Shown: positions 19,785 to 28,885 of the stretch, piece by piece
How the letters are laid out: every line of letters begins with the position of its first letter
How positions within the stretch are numbered: the first letter of the stretch is position 1
Assembly (NCBI RefSeq): GCF_947039875.1
Contig: NZ_CAMRAN010000011.1
Coordinates: forward strand, 25,759-89,758
Reading direction: 5' to 3'
Source: an uncultured Photobacterium sp.
GTDB lineage: Bacteria > Pseudomonadota > Gammaproteobacteria > Enterobacterales > Vibrionaceae
Length of the DNA: 64,000 bases
The notes under the pieces: model-generated
Databases searched by the model: none
What the model was told of the DNA's origin: nothing
What the model saw: only the letters and a program-made list of their open reading frames with translations
Position numbers and translations under genes: made by a program

Positions 19785-19815
19785 AGCCTACTTAAAGAGT
19801 AAGGATAAATAGACG

Positions 19816-20085
19816 ATGACTCCTGAAGCGTTTGTCGGTATTTTTCAAGAAGCGCTGTACATGGTGTTGATCATGGTGTGCGCAATTGTTATTCCGGGCT
19901 TATTAATTGGTTTGGTGGTCGCGGTATTTCAAGCGGCAACCTCGATTAACGAACAAACATTGAGTTTCCTGCCACGTTTAGTGGTGACGTTATTAGCACT
20001 GATGTTCTTTGGGCACATGATGACACGCATGTTGATGGATTATTTTTTTCGTATTATCGATCAGATACCACAACTGCTGTACTAA
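19816..20085 (+). CDS. fliQ: flagellar export-gate protein FliQ
   Basis: FliQ is an 89-aa export-gate subunit with two membrane helices (about 14-38 and 50-75) and the family core PGLLIGLVVAVFQAATSINEQTLSFLPRL. Size and motif are standard. It lies between fliP and fliR with AAGGAT upstream of the ATG. Confidence 0.95.
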   Translation: MTPEAFVGIFQEALYMVLIMVCAIVIPGLLIGLVVAVFQAATSINEQTLSFLPRLVVTLLALMFFGHMMTRMLMDYFFRIIDQIPQLLY

Positions 20086-20137
20086 TTGTATTGATAGCAG
20101 CTCGCCACCGTGTTTGTCTCGTGAGTAGTCACCGTTT

Positions 20138-20920
20138 ATGCACTATACCTCCAGCATATTATTAGAGTGGATTGCCAATTATTTTTGGCCGTTTACTCGT
20201 ATTTCTTCAATGATGATGGCAATGACCTTTTTTGGGGCGCGTTTTGTGTCACCTAAAATTCGGCTATATCTGGCATTAGCGATCACTTTTACTGTGATGC
20301 CAATGCTACCTAAAGTGCCGACTGACATTGAGTTACTTTCTTTGGCCGGGTTTATTGTTACTACTCAACAAATCATTATTGGAGTGGCGATGGGGTTAGT
20401 GACCCAGTTTATTACGCAGACTTTTGTATTGTTAGGACAAATTTTAGGCATGCAATCAAGCTTAGGTTTTGCCTCAATGGTGGATCCTGCTAATGGTCAA
20501 AATACCCCCGTATTGGGACAATTTTATATGTTTCTGGCGATATTATTGTTCTTAGCCACTGACGGTCATTTGACGATGCTGAATGTGGTGGTGTTGAGTT
20601 TTACGACCTTACCTGTGGGCAGTAGTATGTTAGTTGCTGCTGACTATCACCAATTAGCAGGGTGGTTTGGGCATATTTTTAAAGCTGGGGTTGATATGGC
20701 GCTGGCTGGTGTTATTGCACTATTAACCGTTAACCTGTCATTTGGCGTGATGACCCGTGCTGCGCCCCAGTTAAATATTTTCTCATTAGGCTTTTCATTT
20801 GCGTTGTTACTTGGGCTTGCGATCAGTTGGTTTATTGTGCTGGGGATCGTGCCGCAATATGAGGCTATTTGGCAAACAGGGCTCGATCAAGTTTGTCGTT
20901 TAGTTCGGCTAGATTGTTAA
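20138..20920 (+). CDS. fliR: flagellar export-gate protein FliR
   Basis: FliR is the single-copy subunit closing the FliP5Q4R1 gate. The 260-aa protein has about six membrane helices, with the conserved opening WPFTRISSMMMAMTFFG and later GQILGMQSSLGFASMVDPANGQNTPV. No clear Shine-Dalgarno is seen before the ATG at 20138. It is followed by flhB after 83 bases. Confidence 0.95.
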   Translation: MHYTSSILLEWIANYFWPFTRISSMMMAMTFFGARFVSPKIRLYLALAITFTVMPMLPKVPTDIELLSLAGFIVTTQQIIIGVAMGLVTQFITQTFVLLGQILGMQSSLGFASMVDPANGQNTPVLGQFYMFLAILLFLATDGHLTMLNVVVLSFTTLPVGSSMLVAADYHQLAGWFGHIFKAGVDMALAGVIALLTVNLSFGVMTRAAPQLNIFSLGFSFALLLGLAISWFIVLGIVPQYEAIWQTGLDQVCRLVRLDC

Positions 20921-21003
20921 CCGTAAATTCCGTTTTATAACGGCTTATTGCGCTGCTTATCTTTCTTATATTCACTTTTTTAATTCACCATGGACGAATC
21001 ACA

Positions 21004-22134
21004 ATGTCGGATGCTGACGGTCAAGAACGTACCGAAGACGCCACCGCGCGAAAACGCGAGCAGGCGCGAGAAAAAGGTCAAGTACCGCGCTCAAGAGAAT
21101 TAGCCTCCGTAGCCGTATTGGTTTCGGGTGCTGTGGGTTTAATGTGGTTTGGTGATGGATTAGGGACGGCATTAGGCAAGGTCATGAGTCGAATGTTTAC
21201 TCTTAGTCGAGAGGAAGCATTTGATGTCCAGCTACTGTTTTCGGTAATTTCTACGGCGATATGGCAGGTGTTTTTACCGCTGGTTATTATTCTAGTGTTT
21301 TTATTTACGGCTGCCTTGATTGGAGCTGCGGGGCTTGGTGGCGTGCGCTTTTCTTCTGAAGCGGCGATGCCGAAATTATCAAAAATGAACCCAATGAGCG
21401 GCCTTAAACGCATGTTTGGCAGTCAAAGTTGGGTTGAATTAATTAAATCGATACTCAAGGTTGGGTTAGTTGCCAGTGTGGCTGGATATTTAATTTATTC
21501 AAGTTTGAATGATTTTTTTCAGCTCAGTATCGAAACTTTTCCGGCTAATTATTTTCATGCCTTAGATATTCTATTGAATTTTGTATTGCTGATCTGTTGT
21601 TCGTTGCTGATTGTGGTGGCGATTGATGTGCCGTATCAAATTTGGCATTTTAGCGATCAATTAAAAATGACCAAGCAAGAAATTAAAGATGAATATAAAG
21701 ACTCAGAAGGTAAGCCAGAAGTTAAAGGCCGTATTCGTATGCTACAGCGCGAAATGGCACAGCGACGGATGATGGCGGATGTTCCTCAAGCGGATGTTGT
21801 GATCACCAACCCTGAACACTTTTCAGTGGCATTGCGTTATGATCCTAAATTAGATGCCGCGCCAGTAGTGATTGCCAAAGGGGGGGATCACTTAGCCCTT
21901 AAAATTCGTGAAATTGCCAATAAACACAATATTGATATTGTTCCTGCCGCACCATTAGCACGTGCGATTTACTATACCACTGAATTAGAACAACAAGTGC
22001 CTGATGGGTTGTTTGTTGCGGTTGCGCAAGTGCTTGCTTACGTTTTTCAATTAAAAGCTTATCGACGTGGTAAAGGACAAAAGCCTACTTTATCGGCAGC
22101 AGCAACAGAGATTCCACCAGAGCTACAGCATTAA
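21004..22134 (+). CDS. flhB: flagellar export specificity switch protein FlhB
   Basis: FlhB controls the change from rod/hook to filament export after self-cleavage in its cytoplasmic domain. The 376-aa protein starts with the typical charged segment QERTEDATARKREQAREKGQVPRSREL, has four membrane helices (about 30-210) and the cytoplasmic domain. The cleavage motif reads NPEH at residues 269-272, where the family motif is NPTH; the cleaving Asn-Pro bond is intact. It ends the fliK operon. Confidence 0.95.
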   Translation: MSDADGQERTEDATARKREQAREKGQVPRSRELASVAVLVSGAVGLMWFGDGLGTALGKVMSRMFTLSREEAFDVQLLFSVISTAIWQVFLPLVIILVFLFTAALIGAAGLGGVRFSSEAAMPKLSKMNPMSGLKRMFGSQSWVELIKSILKVGLVASVAGYLIYSSLNDFFQLSIETFPANYFHALDILLNFVLLICCSLLIVVAIDVPYQIWHFSDQLKMTKQEIKDEYKDSEGKPEVKGRIRMLQREMAQRRMMADVPQADVVITNPEHFSVALRYDPKLDAAPVVIAKGGDHLALKIREIANKHNIDIVPAAPLARAIYYTTELEQQVPDGLFVAVAQVLAYVFQLKAYRRGKGQKPTLSAAATEIPPELQH

Positions 22135-22170
22135 TAAAATAACAATGGCCGCTAACAGTATAATTTTACT

Positions 22171-22184
22171 GTCAAAATAATGGC
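22171..22184. promoter_or_regulatory. possible FlrA box upstream of flhA
   Basis: GTCAAAATAATGGC is one mismatch from GTCA-N6-TGAC, the FleQ-type core that is perfect before flrB. It lies 10 bases upstream of the flhA sigma-54 element and next to a perfect palindrome GCATAATTATGC at 22183-22194. The short distance to the promoter is unusual for an enhancer, though FleQ is known to bind close to some promoters. Confidence 0.35.
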
Positions 22185-22193
22185 ATAATTATG

Positions 22194-22209
22194 CGGCATG
22201 ATAATTGCT
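22194..22209 (+). promoter_or_regulatory. sigma-54 promoter of the flhA operon
   Basis: CGGCATGATAATTGCT has GG at 22195-22196 and GC at 22207-22208 exactly ten bases apart and matches TGGYRYRNNNNTTGCW except at the first base. The start site would be near 22220, giving a 78-base leader to flhA. In V. cholerae the flhA operon is a class II FlrA/sigma-54 unit. Confidence 0.75.
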
Positions 22210-22297
22210 TAACCATAAATCTTCGTGATGGTTTATGGTTCTATCTAGAGTCATAACCTCACTTTTATGTAAATAATCGTGATTTGATGACAATAGA

Positions 22298-24394
22298 ATG
22301 AAGCTTTCAATTCCTTTTGCTTCGCGCTTACCGTTAGCGCGTTTACAGAATATGCCCGCTATTGGTGCACCAGTGATGGTGTTAGCCACCTTGGCGATGA
22401 TTATTCTGCCAATGCCACCATTATTATTGGATATGACATTTACCTTTAATATTGCGTTGTCATTAGTGGTGTTGTTAGTGACTGTTTACACCCGTCGTCC
22501 TCTCGATTTCGCCGCTTTTCCTACCGTATTACTTATTGCCACCTTATTACGTTTAGCCCTTAACGTAGCTTCAACACGGGTGGTGTTATTGCATGGTCAT
22601 GAAGGTTCTGATGCGGCAGGACAGGTCATTGATGCCTTTGGCTCGGTAGTGATTGGCGGTAACTATGCTGTGGGTTTGGTGGTATTCCTTATCCTTATGA
22701 TTATCAATTTCATGGTTGTTACCAAAGGTGCTGGGCGTATTTCAGAAGTTAGTGCTCGCTTTACGCTAGATGCGTTACCCGGTAAACAAATGGCGATTGA
22801 TGCAGATTTAAATGCGGGTCTTATTGATCAAGAGCAAGCACGAACGCGTCGTTTTGAAGTGACCAAAGAAGCGGATTTTTATGGTTCGATGGACGGTGCA
22901 TCTAAGTTTGTTAAAGGGGATGCGATCGCTGGTATTTTGATTTTGTTTATCAATATTATTGGTGGCTTGATCATTGGTATGACGCAATATGGCTTAGGCT
23001 TTATGGAAGCGATGGAGATTTATAGTCTACTCACCATTGGTGATGGCTTAGTCGCACAGATTCCATCGTTGTTGTTGTCTATTGGTGCCGCGATGTTGGT
23101 TACTCGTCAAAATACTGACGAGGATATGGGCCAGCAGATGTATTTTCAGATGTTTAATAACCCTCAAGCCTTGATTATTACTGGGGTTATTTTATTTGTA
23201 ATGGGGATTGTTCCTGGCATGCCCCATGTGCCGTTTTTACTGTTAGCTGCCATTATTGGTGGTGCAGCTTATTGGCGTTATAAGAAAGATAAAATAGCAG
23301 CATTAGTTGAAAAAGAACCACCAACACATGCGATGGCGCCAGCGCAGCCAATGAAAGAATTGTCATGGGATGATGTGCAGCCCGTAGATACCATTGGTCT
23401 TGAGGTGGGTTATCGACTTATTTCAATGGTAGATAAAGACCAAGGTGGTGAGTTGTTAGAGCGCGTTAAAGGCGTGCGTAAAAAGTTATCTCAAGATTTT
23501 GGTTTTCTCGTGCCTCCTGTCCATATTCGTGACAATTTGGAACTCCCTCCTAATAGCTACCGTATCAGCCTGATGGGTGTTACCTGTGGCGAAGCTAATA
23601 TTCATCCCAACATGGATTTAGCCATAAATCCCGGCCAAGTGTTTGGCAATATTGATGGTGAACGTACGCTCGATCCTGCTTTTGGTTTAGAAGCGGTGTG
23701 GATTCAAGTTTCTCAACGTGAACATGCACAGGCGCTAGGCTACACAGTGGTGGATTCAGCTACTGTGCTGGCGACCCATTTAAGTCAATTACTCACTAAC
23801 CATGCTGCTCAATTACTGGGCCATGAAGAAGTACAAAACTTACTTGAAATGTTAGGGCAATCAACACCGAAATTAGTAGATGGTTTCGTGCCTGATCAAT
23901 TGCCATTAGGGGCGGTAGTGAAGGTAATGCAAAACTTACTTAATGAAGCTATTCCACTACGAGATATTCGAACCATTGTTCAAACCCTGTCTGAGTACTC
24001 CAGTAAGAGTCAAGATCCTGACATTTTAACCGCCGCTGCACGTATTGGATTAAAACGCTTAATTTGTCAGGAAATCAATGGAATAGAAGCAGAATTACCC
24101 GTCATTACTTTAGTCCCTGAGTTGGAACAGATATTGCATCAAACGATGCAGTCTGCTGGGGGGGAGTCATCGGGTATTGAGCCTGGATTAGCCGAGCGTT
24201 TACAACGTTCACTAACAGAAGCAACACAACAACAAGAATTAAAAGGTGAACCTGCGGTGTTATTAACCTCCGGTGTTTTACGTTCTACCTTGGCAAAATT
24301 TGTCAAAAATACCATTCCGACCTTGAGAGTACTTTCTTATCAAGAAGTGCCCGATGAAAAGCAAATTCGAATTGTTAATGCGGTAGGTCATTAA
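22298..24394 (+). CDS. flhA: flagellar export-gate protein FlhA
   Basis: FlhA is the large export-gate protein that receives chaperone-substrate complexes and couples export to the proton gradient. The 698-aa protein has eight membrane helices in residues about 20-330, the conserved FHIPEP-type cytoplasmic loop (here KGAGRISEVSARFTLDALPGKQMAIDADLNAG, read at about 148-180), and a nonameric cytoplasmic domain from about 355. It opens the flhA-flhF-flhG-fliA-che block. Confidence 0.96.
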   Translation: MKLSIPFASRLPLARLQNMPAIGAPVMVLATLAMIILPMPPLLLDMTFTFNIALSLVVLLVTVYTRRPLDFAAFPTVLLIATLLRLALNVASTRVVLLHGHEGSDAAGQVIDAFGSVVIGGNYAVGLVVFLILMIINFMVVTKGAGRISEVSARFTLDALPGKQMAIDADLNAGLIDQEQARTRRFEVTKEADFYGSMDGASKFVKGDAIAGILILFINIIGGLIIGMTQYGLGFMEAMEIYSLLTIGDGLVAQIPSLLLSIGAAMLVTRQNTDEDMGQQMYFQMFNNPQALIITGVILFVMGIVPGMPHVPFLLLAAIIGGAAYWRYKKDKIAALVEKEPPTHAMAPAQPMKELSWDDVQPVDTIGLEVGYRLISMVDKDQGGELLERVKGVRKKLSQDFGFLVPPVHIRDNLELPPNSYRISLMGVTCGEANIHPNMDLAINPGQVFGNIDGERTLDPAFGLEAVWIQVSQREHAQALGYTVVDSATVLATHLSQLLTNHAAQLLGHEEVQNLLEMLGQSTPKLVDGFVPDQLPLGAVVKVMQNLLNEAIPLRDIRTIVQTLSEYSSKSQDPDILTAAARIGLKRLICQEINGIEAELPVITLVPELEQILHQTMQSAGGESSGIEPGLAERLQRSLTEATQQQELKGEPAVLLTSGVLRSTLAKFVKNTIPTLRVLSYQEVPDEKQIRIVNAVGH

Positions 24395-24445
24395 TAATGT
24401 TGAAAGTGAACACTAATTTAAGCACTTGCTGATAGGGAACTAAGT

Positions 24446-26074
24446 TTGAAAATTAAACGATTTTTTGCCAAGGATATGAGAACCGCACTTAGCGAAGTCA
24501 AAGAAGAACTTGGCCCTGATGCGGTGATTATGTCAAATAAAAAAGTCTCGGGTGGGGTTGAGATAGTGGCTGCAGTTGATGCAGAAACAAGCCAACCAGT
24601 TGCAAAAACAAACCATGCCGTACGTGATGAATTAGAACAAGGTTTAGGCCAAGCAAGGCGAAAACTGGCGGATGATAAAGTTAATGTAACGCCTTCTGTT
24701 TCAAAGCAGTTTGCCAGCGTACTGCAAAATTATGCCGCAGCAACAGAGGGGAGCGATAATATGGCCTCAGTGGATTCATTAACTGCCTTGTTGCAACGCC
24801 AATCTAAACATCAAACCCAGCATCAGCAACAATCAGCGCTAAATAGCACTAATGAGTTAAGTCGCGATCAAGCTCGACAGCATTATTACCACAGCGAGAG
24901 TCATGAACAACAGCGTCAACACGCTAGCACCGACAGACAACGGTCGTTATCTCAGTCGAAACAGGCTCGTCGTTATGATGATTCGGCACAAGATCTCAAT
25001 GTGGGGAATTATGTTCGTCCATCATCAAAACATTATGAACACGAGACAAATGTTGGGCGTAATGACTATGCTAGTACCGCGCGTAAACCTCGTTTAGATC
25101 CGAGTCGTTATGAAGCAAAAAACATCAAAAAAGATGATGAATTAGATGCGATGCGAGCCGATATCGTGTCTATTCGACGTTTATTAGAACATCAATTATC
25201 AGGGTTAATGTGGCAAGAAGTTGAACGCCAAGAACCGATGCGGGCGATGATGATCAAACGGCTTGAAAAGATGGGATTATCCGATCAATTAGCTGATCAA
25301 TTAGCGTGCTATATACCGGAAGATTTGCCTACCAATGAAGCCTGGCCCGCTTTACTTGATTTATTAGCCGATCAATTAGTAACCACAGACGACTGTATTT
25401 TAGAAAATGGTGGCGTGGTGGCATTACTTGGCCCGACAGGGGTTGGAAAAACTACCACAGTTGCCAAACTAGCGGCACGAGCTGCGATGGAGTTTGGTCC
25501 TCAACAAATAGCGTTAGTGACCACCGATAATTACCGTATTGGCGCCCATGAACAATTGGCCACTTATGGCCGAATTATGGGGTGTCCTGTAAGAGTTGCT
25601 AAAGATGCACAGGAACTGGCCGATATACTTCATCAGTTGCGTCATCGTCGATTAGTGCTGCTTGATACCGCCGGTATGGGTCAACGCGATATTCGTTTGT
25701 CAGAACAATTAGATACCTTAATGCAAAATAGCGGCGCTAAAATCCGCAGCTATTTAGTGATGCCTGCGACATCCCAACGACGAGTACTACAAGAAACACT
25801 TGAACATTTTCGTCGTATTCCATTATCGGGCTGTGTATTAACCAAGTTGGATGAATCGTTGAGTTTGGGTGAAATCATCGGTGTCGCTATTCAAAATGCG
25901 TTACCGATTGCCTATTTAGCGGATGGTCAACGGGTTCCTGAAGACTTGAAAGTAGCGACCGGGAATTATCTCGTTTCGCGCGCAAATGAGTTGTTAGAAC
26001 TAGAACTGTCACAGCAATCTCATCTCTGGTCTAGTGATAGCTCAGATAACATTTCGGCTGATTTTTATGACTGA
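24446..26074 (+). CDS. flhF: polar flagellum placement GTPase FlhF
   Basis: FlhF is an SRP-family GTPase that places the flagellum at the cell pole. The 542-aa protein has the conserved start MKIKRFFAKDMRTALSEV, a long Gln/Ser/His-rich B domain (about 55-235), a helical N domain and the G domain with P-loop GPTGVGKTT near residue 330, TTDNYRIGA and DTAGMGQRD, and TKLDE. The start is TTG at 24446, supported by AGGGAAC upstream and by the family N-terminus. Its stop overlaps the region where flhG begins. Confidence 0.95.
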   Translation: MKIKRFFAKDMRTALSEVKEELGPDAVIMSNKKVSGGVEIVAAVDAETSQPVAKTNHAVRDELEQGLGQARRKLADDKVNVTPSVSKQFASVLQNYAAATEGSDNMASVDSLTALLQRQSKHQTQHQQQSALNSTNELSRDQARQHYYHSESHEQQRQHASTDRQRSLSQSKQARRYDDSAQDLNVGNYVRPSSKHYEHETNVGRNDYASTARKPRLDPSRYEAKNIKKDDELDAMRADIVSIRRLLEHQLSGLMWQEVERQEPMRAMMIKRLEKMGLSDQLADQLACYIPEDLPTNEAWPALLDLLADQLVTTDDCILENGGVVALLGPTGVGKTTTVAKLAARAAMEFGPQQIALVTTDNYRIGAHEQLATYGRIMGCPVRVAKDAQELADILHQLRHRRLVLLDTAGMGQRDIRLSEQLDTLMQNSGAKIRSYLVMPATSQRRVLQETLEHFRRIPLSGCVLTKLDESLSLGEIIGVAIQNALPIAYLADGQRVPEDLKVATGNYLVSRANELLELELSQQSHLWSSDSSDNISADFYD

Positions 26075-26081
26075 GAACATC

Positions 26082-26957
26082 ATGTACGATCAAGCGAGTG
26101 GTTTACGTCGAATGACCCAATTAACGTCGACGAAGGTCATTACGATTACAGGTGGTAAAGGGGGCGTAGGTAAAACCAATGTCACTCTTAATATGGCAAT
26201 TTCAATGGCGCGTCAAGGCAAGCGGGTCATGGTACTTGATGCTGATCTTGGATTGGCGAATGTTGATGTAATGCTTGGTTTACGTGCAGGACGCAATCTG
26301 TCGCATGTATTGGCGGGAATGTGTGAACTTGAAGACATTATTATCGAAGGCCCTTACGGCGTAAAAATTATACCTTCGGCTTCAGGTACTCAAAATATGG
26401 CTGAATTAACCCCGACGCAACATATAGGGTTAATTCGAGCATTCAGCAACTTACAGTATGATATTGATTTTTTCTTAGTTGATACTGCCGCGGGTATTTC
26501 AGACATGGTGCTGAGTTTTGCTCGTGCTGCTCAAGACATCATTATTGTGGTTTGTGATGAACCGACTTCGATCACAGATGCATACGCATTAATGAAAATT
26601 TTGAGTCGTGAGTATGATATTCAACGGTTTAAGATTGTGGCTAACATGGTACGTAGTTATCGTGAAGGGCGTGATTTATTCATTAAGCTAACTCGAGTAA
26701 CCGAACGTTTTCTTGATGCTAACCTTGAGCTCGCGGCATGTATTCCACTTGATGACAATGTTCGCCAAGCGGTTAAACGCCAAAAAATAGTGGTCGAAGC
26801 ATTCCCACACAGTCCGGCGGCATTAGCATTAAATTCATTAGCATCAAAAGCAATGACATGGCCACTTCCGCATCACCCCGGCGGACATTTAGAGTTTTTT
26901 GTTGAACGATTGTTGGTGCACAAACCACGAGCCATGGAGGCTACTTTTCGTGAATAA
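26082..26957 (+). CDS. flhG: flagellar number regulator FlhG (FleN), MinD-like ATPase
   Basis: FlhG is a ParA/MinD-family ATPase that restricts flagellar number by opposing FlhF and FlrA. From ATG 26082 it has 291 aa and starts MYDQASGLRRMTQ, as in other Vibrio FlhG proteins, followed by the deviant Walker A GGKGGVGKTN and DADLGLANVDVMLG. The C-terminal region (about 255-291) should be the membrane-targeting helix. ATG 26067 (five residues longer, overlapping flhF) is an alternative. Confidence 0.94.
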   Translation: MYDQASGLRRMTQLTSTKVITITGGKGGVGKTNVTLNMAISMARQGKRVMVLDADLGLANVDVMLGLRAGRNLSHVLAGMCELEDIIIEGPYGVKIIPSASGTQNMAELTPTQHIGLIRAFSNLQYDIDFFLVDTAAGISDMVLSFARAAQDIIIVVCDEPTSITDAYALMKILSREYDIQRFKIVANMVRSYREGRDLFIKLTRVTERFLDANLELAACIPLDDNVRQAVKRQKIVVEAFPHSPAALALNSLASKAMTWPLPHHPGGHLEFFVERLLVHKPRAMEATFRE

Positions 26958-27672
26958 AACGTTAACTTATAGCCGTTACCAACAAAGCCCACAGGCGTTT
27001 ATTGAGCGTTATTCGACGTTGGTTAAACGAATAGCTCATCACTTAATGGCACGGTTACCACCCAGTGTTTTAGTCGAAGACTTAATTCAATCTGGCATGA
27101 TTGGCTTATTAGAAGCGCAACAGAATTATGATCCCACTAAAGGGGCTAGTTTTGAAACCTTTGCTGGAATTCGTATTCGTGGTGCGATGCTAGATGATAT
27201 TCGACGTGGTGATTGGGTACCGCGATCTGTATACAAACATAGTCGGCGTATTAGTGATGCGATTGCAAAACTAGAGCACAACCTTGGACGAGATCCAACG
27301 GACATTGAAATATCACAGTTTCTAGAGATGCCGCTAGAGCAATATCATCAAGCATTAAATGACGTTAATTGTGGCCGTATTATGGGTATTGCCGATCTTG
27401 CTGGTGGTGAAGAAACCATGATGCATGAGGATGATATTGATCAAAATATGCCGTTGCAGAATGTTGTTGATGATAGTTTTCGCCATAGTTTAGCTGCGGC
27501 GATCAAAACCTTACCAGAACGTGAAGCCTTGGTGTTATCGCTGTATTACGACGAAGAAATGAATTTAAAAGAAATTGGTGCTGTTATTGGTGTCAGTGAA
27601 TCACGTATTTGTCAGATTCATAGCCAAGCGATGCAGCGCTTACGAGCTAAATTACAAGCTTGGGCTGCCTAA
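26950..27672 (+). CDS. fliA: flagellar sigma-28 factor FliA
   Basis: FliA directs transcription of late flagellar and chemotaxis genes, here plausibly the flagellin gene at 219, which carries a matching promoter. The protein is 240 aa from GTG 26950, which has GGAGG at 26936-26940 and overlaps flhG by 8 bases. Sigma regions 2 (LVEDLIQSGMIGLLEA), 3 and 4 (EREALVLSLYYDEEMNLKEIGAVIGVSESRICQIH) are intact. An upstream ATG at 26899 in the same frame lies inside flhG and adds unrelated sequence. Confidence 0.95.
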   Translation: MNKTLTYSRYQQSPQAFIERYSTLVKRIAHHLMARLPPSVLVEDLIQSGMIGLLEAQQNYDPTKGASFETFAGIRIRGAMLDDIRRGDWVPRSVYKHSRRISDAIAKLEHNLGRDPTDIEISQFLEMPLEQYHQALNDVNCGRIMGIADLAGGEETMMHEDDIDQNMPLQNVVDDSFRHSLAAAIKTLPEREALVLSLYYDEEMNLKEIGAVIGVSESRICQIHSQAMQRLRAKLQAWAA

Positions 27673-27741
27673 TTTCAATAAAACATAAACCATAATTATT
27701 TTATAACTAAGAACAACACAGGTTTCGCTGTGGAGGCAATT

Positions 27742-28125
27742 TTGAATACAAACATGAAAATTCTTATTGTTGATGATTTTTCAACAATGCGTCGAATTGT
27801 AAAAAATTTACTGCGTGATTTAGGGTTTAATAACACAGTAGAAGCAGATGATGGTTTAACAGCACTACCACTATTAAAACGTGGTGATTTTGATTTTGTA
27901 GTAACAGATTGGAATATGCCAGGAATGCAAGGTATTGATTTGTTACGTCAGATTCGTGCGGATGAGCAATTAAAGCATTTACCTGTGTTAATGATTACAG
28001 CTGAAGCTAAACGTGAGCAAATCATTGAGGCCGCTCAAGCTGGCGTTAATGGTTATATTGTAAAACCGTTTAATGCAGTGACATTAAAAGAAAAACTAGC
28101 AAAGATTTTTGAACGATTACAATAG
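27742..28125 (+). CDS. cheY: chemotaxis response regulator CheY
   Basis: CheY carries the phosphoryl signal from CheA to FliM. It is a single receiver domain with acidic pair [10 protein letters not shown], phospho-Asp in VVTDWNMPG, the Thr in MITAEAK and Lys in VKPF. The start is uncertain. TTG 27742 has GGAGG 5 bases upstream and is chosen here. GTG 27730 would give the longer form beginning MEAILNTN, which is how many Vibrio CheY proteins are annotated. ATG 27754 (MKILIVDD) is a third option. It follows fliA. Confidence 0.94.
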   Translation: MNTNMKILIVDDFSTMRRIVKNLLRDLGFNNTVEADDGLTALPLLKRGDFDFVVTDWNMPGMQGIDLLRQIRADEQLKHLPVLMITAEAKREQIIEAAQAGVNGYIVKPFNAVTLKEKLAKIFERLQ

Positions 28126-28156
28126 TGATTGTGTTTTGGCATAGGGAAATATAACC

Positions 28157-28876
28157 ATGATTTCATTGGAGCAAGCACAGCAGTTAGTGGTGTTGCTTGA
28201 ACAAAACCAGCAACAACAAGCCAATACACTCGTGCAAACTTTAGTTGAACGTCATCATGCGCCTATGTATGAGGAAGTTGGAAAAATGACTCGCCAGTTA
28301 CACGATTCATTGGTGAGTTTTCGGCTGGATCCTCGCTGGAACGATTTAGCGAGAACCGATATTCCTGATGCGCGCGACAGTTTATCTTATGTAATTGATA
28401 AAACAGAAGCAGCGGCAAACCGAACTATGGATGCGGTTGAAATAACCTTGCCGATTGCTGAGCAATTGCAACAAACATTACATAGCCTGCATCCGCAATG
28501 GCAGCGCTTAATGGTGGGGCAAATTGCGTTAACTGATTTTAAACAGCTTTGTCATGATATTAATGCGTTACTGCTTCAAGTTGATCAAGATAGCTCACTA
28601 TTACGAGAGCATTTAACCGATATTTTAATGGCACAAGATTTTCAAGATCTTACTGGGCAAGTCATACGACGAGTGATCACCTTGGTGCATGAAGTTGAAG
28701 ATCGAATGTTGGATATTCTGCAAGCATTTGGAATAGAACAAGCATCATCTTCTAGCGTAGAGTTGCTGCCATTAGGGGTTACTGCGGAAGGACCTATTAT
28801 TAATCCTCAGCAACGTAAAGATACGGTTTCATCGCAAGATGATGTTGATGATTTACTTTCAAGCCTTGGATTTTAG
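28157..28876 (+). CDS. cheZ: CheY phosphatase CheZ
   Basis: CheZ dephosphorylates CheY. The 239-aa protein is a long helical hairpin with the catalytic segment MAQDFQDLTGQVIRR (about residues 157-171), containing the Gln that attacks CheY-P and the nearby Asp, and a C-terminal CheY-binding peptide DDVDDLLSSLGF. AGGGAAA lies before the ATG. It is 31 bases downstream of cheY and 9 bases upstream of cheA. Confidence 0.95.
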   Translation: MISLEQAQQLVVLLEQNQQQQANTLVQTLVERHHAPMYEEVGKMTRQLHDSLVSFRLDPRWNDLARTDIPDARDSLSYVIDKTEAAANRTMDAVEITLPIAEQLQQTLHSLHPQWQRLMVGQIALTDFKQLCHDINALLLQVDQDSSLLREHLTDILMAQDFQDLTGQVIRRVITLVHEVEDRMLDILQAFGIEQASSSSVELLPLGVTAEGPIINPQQRKDTVSSQDDVDDLLSSLGF

Positions 28877-28885
28877 AGGGAATTT

